26,210 bases of DNA from a bacterium (GCA_029548585.1 JAKPNC010000055.1:1-26210); one strand, 5' to 3'; shown: positions 16,717 to 24,297, counted from the stretch's first letter. Notes: generated by a model not told the origin, from the letters alone. A program made the numbers and translations.

Positions 16717-17016
16717 CGTGGGACACGGTTGTTCTTCGATTTCCGCAGGCTGTTTCCCAGGTACGACTATACCCGTTTCAACCAACGGTTCCGCAGTATC
16801 CAGGGAAGACTCCGGCCTTACCGTATCAACAAAGCTTCCTTCCCGGTTGCGCTCTATACTGTGAGTCGTGCTTTTTTTAAGCACGTATGATTCGGACTGC
16901 GCCTTGCCTGACACGTCGTACCTGACATTAACAAGAGAGTGAAATATAAAACCGACAAAAAAAACAAACAGGACAAAAAACAAAACCAGCCGCACCCTTT
17001 TATTTCTGTCTCCCAT
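16708..17016 (-). CDS. candidate selenoprotein: small single-pass membrane protein with C-terminal C-x-x-U
   Basis: From ATG 17016 the frame encodes a basic start (MGDRNKRVR), one strongly hydrophobic segment (about residues 10-28) and a polar, probably disordered tail of about 70 residues that ends EEQPCPT and then TGA (16716-16714). The next codons are CTG and TAG, so readthrough gives a 102-residue protein ending Cys98-Pro-Thr-Sec101-Leu. C-x-x-U is a classical redox motif, and a Sec next to the C-terminus on a single-pass protein is the layout of several eukaryotic membrane selenoproteins. A SECIS-like hairpin follows. It lies between the dehydratase-like protein (16-nt gap) and the polyferredoxin. 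Without readthrough the protein would simply end PCPT. I recognise no family. There is no clear ribosome-binding site, so translation may be coupled to the upstream gene. Confidence 0.55.
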
Positions 17017-17032
17017 TTTATAAATTATACAG

Positions 17033-18205
17033 TTATTCCCCCGGAAGAGCAAGGAGGTTAATAGATGTCCGGGCCCTGACGGTTTCAAACAGCGCTTCAA
17101 TTCTCGATACTATCCGTGCGGTATCTGAAGGAGAATAGTCGGTCTGGATTTTAAGATAAGGTATACCGAGTTTTTCCCTGCAGAGTTTCTTCACGTAAAA
17201 GGATTCCACGTCATAAGTAAGACAGGTCTGCCAGACCAGTTCGATAACGCACCTGGCTTTGTATTCCCCAACCAGAGAACTTATCTGCCCGAACCTGCTG
17301 TCGTTGGGAGTCATGACGGAACATGGATGCCTGAAATACTTTTCCGCAAGAGCTTTTATCAGGTCTTTTTCCTTGATATCGACGTCTTCGAGGACAGGCT
17401 TGACGCCCGTGCAGTTTTCCGCGCAGACGACGAGACCCCCGTACTTTTCTATTATGTCCATTACCCGTTCGGCTCCGTGTACCAGAGGCGTTCCCGTAAG
17501 AAGCACCCGAACTCTGGCGTCCCCCCGGGGATCCTCCTGTTTATTTTCAAGAAACTCCAGTATTTTTTCGTACTGCCTGAGGTCTTCGGGAATGCAGGAT
17601 ATGATACTTTTCAAATCAAGAAGCTGTCTGCCCGTCAGGGGAGGATTGTCCTTCTTCATTAACTCCGCCAGCCTCCTTTTCAAAAAACGTTCCCTGTTCA
17701 TGGCCTCCGTTGCCCGGAGTATTTTCTCCCTGTTTATCCTGACGCTGAAACGCCTCTCAAGCTCAGCCTTCAACTTGCGTAGTTCCGCCGTCCAATGTCC
17801 AAGAGCTTCCCTGTCGTTTGTTTTCTGGGTAAGTTCGAGGATGTAGAGGGGACGTTTCTCCCCCATCAGTTCAAACATCTTTTTCTTCCCGTCGCACGTA
17901 GTTTCAGCTACGACAAGGTCCGCCCATTCGAGAAAAGGATTCGATTTTTCCACGTGGTACCCGTATGTGGATTTTATAAGGGGGCACAGGTTATTTGGAA
18001 GATCTCTTTCAGCACAGGAGATCGTATCTGCCGAACCGCCGCACAAACAAACGGGCACGGCGCCCGCGGCCATGATAAGTTCCCTCGGAGTGTATTCGCA
18101 CATAATTCCCACTACAGGCCTGCCTTCCTTCTTTGCATTTTCCACGTAATCATAACAGTTATCTAACATCTTCTCAAAGTATCCGGTTATGTGATTTTGT
18201 TTCAT
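17033..18205 (-). CDS. 2-hydroxyacyl-CoA dehydratase / double-cubane cluster (YjiM-type) FeS protein
   Basis: The 390-residue protein belongs to the HgdB/BcrC/YjiM family, whose members hold FeS clusters and do difficult low-potential reductions. Supporting stretches are GIMCEYTPRELIMAAGAVPVCL (Cys36, 53, 55), SCAERDLPNNLCPLIKSTYGY (Cys64, 74), VVAETTCDGKKKM (Cys104), RVLLTGTPLVHG and CVIELVWQTCLTYDVESF toward the C-terminus. The single-subunit length fits the double-cubane cluster group rather than a two-subunit acyl-CoA dehydratase. Such proteins normally need an ATP-dependent activator (YjiL/HgdC type); none is visible here. GGGAG precedes the ATG at 18205, which lies 25 nt downstream of the tRNA-Sec 3' end. 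The substrate is unknown. Confidence 0.8.
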   Translation of the reverse strand: MKQNHITGYFEKMLDNCYDYVENAKKEGRPVVGIMCEYTPRELIMAAGAVPVCLCGGSADTISCAERDLPNNLCPLIKSTYGYHVEKSNPFLEWADLVVAETTCDGKKKMFELMGEKRPLYILELTQKTNDREALGHWTAELRKLKAELERRFSVRINREKILRATEAMNRERFLKRRLAELMKKDNPPLTGRQLLDLKSIISCIPEDLRQYEKILEFLENKQEDPRGDARVRVLLTGTPLVHGAERVMDIIEKYGGLVVCAENCTGVKPVLEDVDIKEKDLIKALAEKYFRHPCSVMTPNDSRFGQISSLVGEYKARCVIELVWQTCLTYDVESFYVKKLCREKLGIPYLKIQTDYSPSDTARIVSRIEALFETVRARTSINLLALPGE

Positions 18206-18230
18206 CCGAAAGTCTCCCTATCCCGTAAAG

Positions 18231-18324
18231 CGGGAAGGTATGGGAGTCGAACCCATCCGAAGCCTTCGCCAGGCCCCAAACTGGATTTGAAGTCCAGAAG
18301 GTTCACCGGAACCTGCACCTTCCC
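18231..18324 (-). tRNA. selC: tRNA-Sec (anticodon TCA)
   Basis: On the - strand the sequence folds as a selenocysteine tRNA: 8-bp acceptor GGGAAGGT/ACCTTCCC, 6-bp D-stem AGGTTC/GAACCT with a 4-nt CGGT loop, anticodon stem CTGGA/TCCAG around CTTCAAA (anticodon TCA), a long variable arm (GCCT/AGGC stem), and T-arm ATGGG/CCCAT with TTCGACT. The discriminator is G. CCA is not encoded. The 94-nt length, 8-bp acceptor and 6-bp D-stem distinguish it from a serine tRNA. It sits 20 nt after selB and 25 nt before the next coding gene, all on one strand, so it is probably cut out of an operon transcript. Confidence 0.98.
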
Positions 18325-18344
18325 GAAAATTGCCCCGCAAAGAA

Positions 18345-20285
18345 TCAATCCGCCGGAATATGCCTGTCTCCGTCTCTTTTTGTCAGTCCCGTCTCATCAA
18401 AGTATTCCAGCACCGCCTGGGCGTACTTGCGCGAAAAATCAAGCCTGTCCCTCAATTCGGATATGCTTACGCTTTTTTTATTTTTCATGTATTCCGTCAC
18501 AATCCCTTCTATTTTTTCAAGCCAGTCGCGGTGGTATGTGACTTTGCCGCTCAACCTCACTAGAGTCCCCTGCTCTATAAGAACATTCATTATGTTTTGA
18601 AAATCCTCCTTTTTCGCACCTGTTTTTTTCTGAATCTCGTCCTCAAGGGGAGGAGTTAAACCGGCCCCCCTGAAATTCCCTGCAATCATATCTGCCAATT
18701 CCTGCTCTTTAGCCTTTAATTTTATGCTGTAGCCTGACAGGAATAAACCGCCGCCTTTCCTGAAAATCACCCCTTTCTGTTCGAGTTCGCCGAATAATTC
18801 CTCAAACACTTTTTTATCCGTTGCTCCGGCTATAAGGGACTTCAGACTCGAAAAAGGAATGGACAGGCGGTAAGGATTCCGGCGCAGGAAATCCCTGACC
18901 GTTTCCACGAGCTTTTCCAAAAGCTCTTTGTACGCGGCATTATGCATATACCGTGTTTGTTCTCTTTGGGCAGTAGTTTTTACCTGATGGAATGCACGGA
19001 TTTTATGCTCCACGGAAAGTTCTTCGACAACTTCTCTTATTTTTTCCTCGCTTTCACCCGTCTGACGCACAATCTCCTGAACTTCAAGAGGAACAAAACG
19101 GCTTTTAAGAAGCACTTCTTCAACGGCTTCTGTCAGGCTTCCCTCCAGTTTTTTCAGCGTATCCACGGGCCGGCTGTCAAACCTTTTATGTTTCCCCGGT
19201 TCGACGTCAAGAATAATTCCGCCTCCTATCGTTTTAACCGGGGAAAAAGTGCGCACGATAAACCTGTCCTTCGCCAACACCGCAATGGGAGATTCCAGGA
19301 AAAATTGCACGGGAATTCTTTCCCCGGGACGCATCTCCTCCCTGTCAAGCAATATGAGCCTGCATATAACCTCATCAGTTCCCGCGTGAAACCTGAGGCG
19401 GATCCTGTTTTTCACATTCTTAGGATACTCTCCCAGCAATTGCAGCTGAGCATCCAGGCGGTTTGTCGGGGAAAGGGCTCCCGGAGCGGCGGCAATCTGT
19501 CCTCTCTTGAGCAATTCCTTCTTAATGTCGGGAATATTGAGAGCCGTTCTCGTGCCTGTTCCTGATTCCTGAACCTTCCTGCTGTGTACCTGTATACCCC
19601 TGACCTTGGAGGTTATCCCTGCGGGAAAGATCTCGACAGTATCGCCCACTCCCACCCTTCCCGAAAGAATCGTTCCCGCAATCACCGTGCCGAATCCCGG
19701 CGCAACAAAAATCCTGTCTATGGGCATCCTGAATATCCCGGTATCGCTGCGTTCCCCGACCTTTCCGGCGATATCCGCAAGAGCCGTTTTCAGCCGTTCA
19801 ATCCCCGCTCCGGAAACGGAAGAAACTTCTATTATCGGTTCCCCTTCAAGGAAAGATCCTTCCGTCATATCCCTGATTTCCGCATTGACTTTTTCAATCT
19901 GTGAGGCAGCAACCATATCTGTCTTGGTCAAAACAACCATGCCTTTCTTTATGCCAAACAGCTTAAGTATGGTGAAATGTTCTTCCGTCTGCGGCTTTAT
20001 GCCTTCGTCTGCGGCAACCACCAGGAGAGCCGCATCGATACTGCTGGCACCCGCCACCATAGTCCTGACAAGACCTTCATGCCCGGGCACATCTATGAAA
20101 ACAATCTCCCTGCCGCAACCCTGCATGTTCATGAAAACAAAACCCAGGTCGATTGTCATACTCCTCTTTTTTTCTTCGGGCAGGGTATCGGGATCTATGC
20201 CGGTCAAAGCTTTTACAAGAGAAGATTTGCCGTGGTCTACATGTCCGGCCGTCCCTATTATTACCTGTTTTTTTTCTTCTGCCAT
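18345..20285 (-). CDS. selB: selenocysteine-specific elongation factor SelB
   Basis: SelB carries Sec-tRNA(Sec) to the ribosome at UGA codons marked by a SECIS hairpin. The 646-residue protein has the EF-Tu-like GTPase domain with G1 GHVDHGKSS (residues 14-22), G3 DVPGHE (65-70) and G4 TKTD (120-123), then translation-factor beta-barrel domains (FVAPGFGTVIAGTILSGRV). The C-terminal third is the winged-helix array that binds SECIS RNA; its last unit near residue 600 reads SISELRDRLDFSRKYAQAVL. Length is in the usual range. It begins 3 nt after selD and ends 20 nt before tRNA-Sec. A functional SelB supports reading UGA as Sec in the three nearby genes. Confidence 0.98.
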   Translation of the reverse strand: MAEEKKQVIIGTAGHVDHGKSSLVKALTGIDPDTLPEEKKRSMTIDLGFVFMNMQGCGREIVFIDVPGHEGLVRTMVAGASSIDAALLVVAADEGIKPQTEEHFTILKLFGIKKGMVVLTKTDMVAASQIEKVNAEIRDMTEGSFLEGEPIIEVSSVSGAGIERLKTALADIAGKVGERSDTGIFRMPIDRIFVAPGFGTVIAGTILSGRVGVGDTVEIFPAGITSKVRGIQVHSRKVQESGTGTRTALNIPDIKKELLKRGQIAAAPGALSPTNRLDAQLQLLGEYPKNVKNRIRLRFHAGTDEVICRLILLDREEMRPGERIPVQFFLESPIAVLAKDRFIVRTFSPVKTIGGGIILDVEPGKHKRFDSRPVDTLKKLEGSLTEAVEEVLLKSRFVPLEVQEIVRQTGESEEKIREVVEELSVEHKIRAFHQVKTTAQREQTRYMHNAAYKELLEKLVETVRDFLRRNPYRLSIPFSSLKSLIAGATDKKVFEELFGELEQKGVIFRKGGGLFLSGYSIKLKAKEQELADMIAGNFRGAGLTPPLEDEIQKKTGAKKEDFQNIMNVLIEQGTLVRLSGKVTYHRDWLEKIEGIVTEYMKNKKSVSISELRDRLDFSRKYAQAVLEYFDETGLTKRDGDRHIPAD

Positions 20286-20288
20286 ATA

Positions 20289-21881
20289 TTATTCTTTACC
20301 GGTTACGGATGAATAAAACATCCTGACCGGCGCACCCCCGAAAGAAACCGCCAGCCACACGGCTTCATTTATTTCGTCTTCCCCGATTCCCATTTTAATC
20401 GCTTTTTCCAGATGAAGCTTTAAACAGGGTTCGCACCTGGAAATAAGTGAAAGGGCTATGGCCATAAGCTCCTTGTTGCGAAGGGATATGGAACCGGAAT
20501 TCCCGGCTGCCTCCATGAAACCGGCAAAAGCGCTTTCGGCGTTGTGCCCGCCGGCTATGCCATGCCCATTTCCGGGAGGCGGACAACATTCTTTCAGGTT
20601 TTCATTCCCGCAGCAGGAAACTTTTTTCTCCATCTCCGTCTTTTCGTCTTTCCTCCCGAACGAGAAACGGCTATCCTTTTCGCCTGACTGTTTATTGCTA
20701 AGAATTATTTTCCCTTCCGATCTGCATGCAACCTTCCCTATAACTGAAGCGCATCTGACTCCTTTCTCATTGAGTCTGCCGAGGAACAGTTCCGTTTTTT
20801 CTTCCGGAACCCCGATCAGAAGCCCGCCGGAAGTCTGCGGGTCGCACAGCAGGTATTCCATCTCTTCCGGTATATCCCCTTCCCTTTCCAGATAACGGGA
20901 AACATACTCTTTGTTCCGCTCAATGGCGCCCGAAACAATTCCTTCTCTCAGACAGTCCAGAACTCCATTGAAAACAGGCACGTCATTGACATTCAACCTT
21001 ACCGTGACACCGCTCTGGGAAACCATTTCGCCAAGATGGCCGAGAAGGCCGAATCCCGTTAAGTCGGTACAGGCGGAAACGCCCGTTTCAACCATTGTTT
21101 CGGAAGGAATCTTGTTAAGCTCTGCCATCGATTTGCCTATATCTGCAATAGACGTGGAAACAGCCCTGTTCAACTGGTGGGCGAAACTTATCACTCCCAC
21201 ACCTATCGGTTTTGTCAAAACCAGATTGTCCCCCGGTTTAAGACCGCTGTTCGTAACGATTTTGAGAGGATTTATTATTCCCGTCACGGCGAATCCGAAC
21301 TTTACCTCCCTGTCTTTGATACTATGGCCTCCTATAACAGCCACGTTCGATTCTTTCATCTTATCAAGTCCTCCGAGAAGCATCTGAATCATAATTTTGT
21401 GGTTCAATTTATCAGAAGGAAACGCTATGATTGACAGGGCGGTGAGCGGAACGCCGCCCATGGCATAAATATCGCTCACGGAATTGGCCGCGGCAATCTG
21501 CCCGAAGGTATACGGGTCATCGACATTGGGAGTGAAAACATCCACAGACTGAACCAGAGCGGTTTCATCATTCAACCTGTAAACTCCTGCATCGTCGCAG
21601 GTTCCAGTTCCCACAAGGATTTTCGGGTCGGATATTTCCGGCAGCCCCGAGAGGATTTTTTTAAGATATTCCTGGCTTATCTTCGAGGCACAGCCGGCAT
21701 TTTCAACAAGCCGGGTAAGTTGAGTCTCCACCGTTTTCTCTTCCAGATGCTCCCCGGCGCAGTGACACACGTTTTTTTCTTTAAACAGCGCACAGGGACA
21801 TTTCTGCCTGGGGTCGCAGATACAATGTCCCAGTTTGATTGAGCGGCTCATTATTTTGTTGCGTTTTTTCAGATCTATCAT
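20289..21881 (-). CDS. selD: selenophosphate synthetase SelD with N-terminal Cys-cluster and C-terminal AhpD-like domain
   Basis: SelD makes selenophosphate from selenide and ATP. The core (about residues 58-410) is canonical: NAGCASKIS with the catalytic Cys64 (encoded TGT, not TGA) and Lys67, then DDAGVY, FTPNVDDPYTFGQIAAANS and DPQTSGGLL. The second Cys of the usual GCGCK-like motif is Ser66. At 530 residues it is about 180 longer than usual. The N-terminus carries C-x-C (20/22), CPC (28-30) and CHC (39-41); the CPC-x8-CHC spacing equals that of the catalytic subunit of ferredoxin-thioredoxin reductase. The C-terminus (about 440-530) is an AhpD/carboxymuconolactone decarboxylase-like domain with CEPC (483-486) and His490 in the C-x2-C-x3-H thiol motif, after a CC...CC stretch. 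AAAGGAGGAG precedes ATG 21881. The start lies 13 nt after selA. Confidence 0.95.
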   Translation of the reverse strand: MIDLKKRNKIMSRSIKLGHCICDPRQKCPCALFKEKNVCHCAGEHLEEKTVETQLTRLVENAGCASKISQEYLKKILSGLPEISDPKILVGTGTCDDAGVYRLNDETALVQSVDVFTPNVDDPYTFGQIAAANSVSDIYAMGGVPLTALSIIAFPSDKLNHKIMIQMLLGGLDKMKESNVAVIGGHSIKDREVKFGFAVTGIINPLKIVTNSGLKPGDNLVLTKPIGVGVISFAHQLNRAVSTSIADIGKSMAELNKIPSETMVETGVSACTDLTGFGLLGHLGEMVSQSGVTVRLNVNDVPVFNGVLDCLREGIVSGAIERNKEYVSRYLEREGDIPEEMEYLLCDPQTSGGLLIGVPEEKTELFLGRLNEKGVRCASVIGKVACRSEGKIILSNKQSGEKDSRFSFGRKDEKTEMEKKVSCCGNENLKECCPPPGNGHGIAGGHNAESAFAGFMEAAGNSGSISLRNKELMAIALSLISRCEPCLKLHLEKAIKMGIGEDEINEAVWLAVSFGGAPVRMFYSSVTGKE

Positions 21882-21894
21882 AACATCTCCTCCT

Positions 21895-23298
21895 TTAACA
21901 GAGAATACTGCTCAGCGCTTCCGCAACAATTTTCTCTTCCTCTTCCTGCATGGTCCTTAAATCCAGCAGTACACTGCCCTTGTGAATTCTTGTGAAAACG
22001 GGCGGATTGTTGTAACGGAGTTTTCTTGCAAGGTCTTCAGCGCTTATTTTGCAGGGTTTCACGCTCAAGAGTTTTGAAGGCAGCGCTTCCACCGGCGCCG
22101 AGCCGCTGCCTATAAGGGAAAATCCTTTAACCACGGAAATCTCCGCCTTTTCATGTACCGAAGCAGGCAGAATTCCCATAAACCGTTGTGCCCGCAAATC
22201 AAGTTCTTCAGGAGACAGGGAAAACATTCTGTAAACAGGATGCTCGCTCTTCAGCTTTTCCGGATTCAGGAAAAGTTTCAGAGTCGCCTCAAGCCCCGCT
22301 ATCGACATCTTGTCTACCCGAAACGCCCGTGCAAGAGGATTTTTCCTTATCCTTCCGATAAATTCCGCCTTGCCCGCTATAATCCCGCTCTGAGGACCTC
22401 CTATCAGCTTGTCCCCGCTGAAACATATTACGGAAACTCCTTTCCTGATGCTCTCCGTGACAAGAGGTTCAGGCTGAAGCCCGTATTCCTCAAGACTGAC
22501 AAGAGCGCCGCTTCCCAGGTCGTCGATGACGGGCAGTTTATGCTTACCGGCAAGTTGGACAAGTTCCCCGACGGACGGTTCTTCCGCAAATCCCATAATC
22601 CTGTAATTGCTGTGGTGGACATGAAGAATGGCCCCGGTTTTTTCTCCGATAGCCGAAGCATAATCTTTGAGATGAGTTTTATTTGTCGTACCTGTCTCTC
22701 TGAGAATGACACCGCTGGCTTCCATTATTTCAGGCATACGGAATGAACCGCCTATCTCGATAAGCTGCCCCCGGGAAACTATGACTTCCCTGCCACCGGC
22801 AAGCGTATTGAGAATAAGAATGGTGGCGGCGGCGTTGTTATTCACAACCGTCGCGTCTTCGGCTCCCGTTAGTTCGCATACCAGATGTTTTACGTGCTCT
22901 TCCCTGCTGCCCCTCTGCCCTGTTTCGGCATCCACTGCAAGCGTGCAGTATCCTTTTATCGCTGAATTTATCTGGCCGACGGCGGAAGGAGGCAGAACGG
23001 CTCTGCCCAGACCCGTATGCAGGATTATTCCCGTGGCGTTAACTGCTTCCCGGAGAGACGGAGAGTTTTTGTTTTCCAAAAACTTTTCAGCCCGGCGCAG
23101 GATTGATTCGGCAGAAAAATCTTCTGGCCCGCCCTTCCTGCCGGCATCCTTCCTTATTTTGTCCAGAACAGTGCGGATTGAGACAAGAAGGGCACTGCGG
23201 CCGAAAATATCTTCCAGAGATTTACCCTTTGCGGAATTGACAAGCTCGTCAACGGATGGAATAGACCTGAACATTTCAGATTTCTTTTGTTTATTCAT
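21895..23298 (-). CDS. selA: L-seryl-tRNA(Sec) selenium transferase SelA
   Basis: SelA converts seryl-tRNA(Sec) to selenocysteinyl-tRNA(Sec) using selenophosphate and pyridoxal phosphate. The 467-residue protein is of normal length. It has the N-terminal FRSIPSVDELV signature, NATGIILHTGLGRA near residue 87, NNNAAATILIL near 153, SRGQLIEIGGSFRMPEIM near 175, and the PLP lysine in CFSGDKLIGGPQSG (Lys297). The ATG at 23298 has no obvious ribosome-binding site and lies 69 nt downstream of the UGA-containing gene that heads the operon; a start at Met9 is possible. selD follows after 13 nt. Confidence 0.97.
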   Translation of the reverse strand: MNKQKKSEMFRSIPSVDELVNSAKGKSLEDIFGRSALLVSIRTVLDKIRKDAGRKGGPEDFSAESILRRAEKFLENKNSPSLREAVNATGIILHTGLGRAVLPPSAVGQINSAIKGYCTLAVDAETGQRGSREEHVKHLVCELTGAEDATVVNNNAAATILILNTLAGGREVIVSRGQLIEIGGSFRMPEIMEASGVILRETGTTNKTHLKDYASAIGEKTGAILHVHHSNYRIMGFAEEPSVGELVQLAGKHKLPVIDDLGSGALVSLEEYGLQPEPLVTESIRKGVSVICFSGDKLIGGPQSGIIAGKAEFIGRIRKNPLARAFRVDKMSIAGLEATLKLFLNPEKLKSEHPVYRMFSLSPEELDLRAQRFMGILPASVHEKAEISVVKGFSLIGSGSAPVEALPSKLLSVKPCKISAEDLARKLRYNNPPVFTRIHKGSVLLDLRTMQEEEEKIVAEALSSILC

Positions 23299-23367
23299 TG
23301 TTATGATTCAAACAGGCAAGTTTTGGAAGCGGGTAACAGGCATTATGACAATTTCTGACGGCGTTTT

Positions 23368-24234
23368 TCAGCGCACAACAAAGGAACGGGAGGCTTTTAA
23401 TACTCCATTCAACGGACCCGTGTCTGCAGAAGCATCTATTTTGTAGTTTCCCGGAAGTATTCGCACGGAATACTTGCATGTTCCCCCTCACCCAAACACG
23501 AACTTATCCATTCCGGCAGTACTCTGGTGTATTATACCGCCGTCTTCCTTTCTGATTTCTACGGATGCCGGGAGAGGCTTACCGTTTCTCATGTAATCAA
23601 GGTTTTCACCGCATGCAACTATGTCCAATCCGATACCTGTGTTTCCCTTCTTATTGGAATCGGGCTTCGTGGTAATCTGCAATTCGGGAGCCGTTTCAAA
23701 ACATTTGAAAAAAGTGTCATTCAGTTCCACCTGGGAATTCTCTCCCACGGTAAAAACTTTGCCTTTTCTGTCGAATGAGTAATGAGACGCCGACACCGTC
23801 CATTCCGATTTATCCTCGCCGGTCCTTTTGACCGTTCCTGTCCATGAAGAAACAGAATAATCTCCCGGCGGCACACGAAAAGTGCCGTCAGGGGAGGTAA
23901 AACGGATTGTTTTTCCTTCAACAGTATCGTATAACCCGAGAAAGGATTCGCCTTTGTAGGGAATTGAAATTTCTCCGAGAGTACCCGTATACTCCTGCGG
24001 ATTGAAATCTTCAGCCTCAAACTGCCCGGACATCCCCCTGAACAAATTGATGTAGTAGATTAAAACAAGAACAGAAAGAATGCCCCATACAGCACCGCCG
24101 ATCAATCTTCCTTTACCGCCTTTTTCCCTTTTGACGCGCACAATGCCGCTTATTAAAAGGTATATCCACCCGAAAAAGATTATGAGCATAATGCCAAGCA
24201 TCAAAAAACCAATGAAAATTTGACCGGCTCCCAT
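23368..24234 (-). CDS. candidate selenoprotein: membrane protein with C-terminal beta domain and in-frame UGA (Sec249)
   Basis: The start ATG at 24234 has GGAGG 5 nt upstream and a promoter about 35-60 nt upstream; longer in-frame starts at 24246 (no ribosome-binding site) and 24351 (upstream of the promoter) are less likely. The N-terminus has two hydrophobic segments, the first GQIFIGFLMLGIMLI, the second after KREKGGKGRL, then a beta-rich outer part (PPGDYSVSSWTG). At codon 249 (23490-23488) the frame meets TGA in DKFVFG-UGA-GGTC, then goes on for 39 codons that look truly coding (KYSVRILPGNYKIDAS, then ADTGPLNGVLKASRSFVVR) to a TGA at 23370. The extension repeats the PPGDY/LPGNY strand pattern seen earlier in the same protein. 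A perfect hairpin lies at SECIS distance. With Sec the protein has 288 residues and a U-x3-C pair (Sec249, Cys253). No family is recognised. It heads the sel operon. Confidence 0.82.
23455..23490 (-). promoter_or_regulatory. candidate bacterial SECIS element for Sec249
   Basis: On the - strand the UGA (23490-23488) is followed by 12 nt, then arms AAGTATTC (23475-23468) and GAATACTT (23462-23455), a perfect 8-bp stem around the loop CGTGC. The loop opens 20 nt after the UGA, and its second base is G followed by T. This matches the spacing of the other two candidate elements. The hairpin lies inside the continued coding frame. Confidence 0.75.
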
Positions 24235-24239
24235 GCCAT

Positions 24240-24244
24240 CCTCC
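24240..24244 (-). promoter_or_regulatory. ribosome-binding site deciding the start at 24234
   Basis: GGAGG lies 5 nt before ATG 24234 on the - strand. The alternative ATG at 24246 lies upstream of this site and has only an AT-rich leader, so 24234 is preferred. Confidence 0.65.
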
Positions 24245-24267
24245 ATTGAAATTGATGTTACATAGAG

Positions 24268-24297
24268 ACAATACCGTATAATAACATATAATGTCAA
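24268..24297 (-). promoter_or_regulatory. sigma70-like promoter of the selenocysteine operon
   Basis: On the - strand TTGACA (24297-24292) is a perfect -35, followed after 18 nt by TATTGT (24273-24268) as a -10 (4 of 6). Transcription would start near 24260, leaving a leader of about 26 nt before ATG 24234. The region between is AT rich. Confidence 0.6.

Noticed and set aside
20289..21881. SelD itself as a selenoprotein
   Set aside because: The catalytic position (residue 64) is encoded TGT, Cys, and the frame has no internal UGA.
23326..23370. Second readthrough at the TGA at 23370 of the leader selenoprotein
   Set aside because: No hairpin with a proper loop follows at SECIS distance, and the next frame segment is short before another TGA.
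23291..23491. A 66-residue Cys-rich - strand frame between the leader selenoprotein and selA
   Set aside because: It is in a different frame from the UGA extension, which explains the same DNA better as the C-terminus of a beta domain.
11363..24297. A mobile island integrated at tRNA-Val
   Set aside because: No integrase, transposase or repeated tRNA end was seen in the window, so only a codon-use shift remains.
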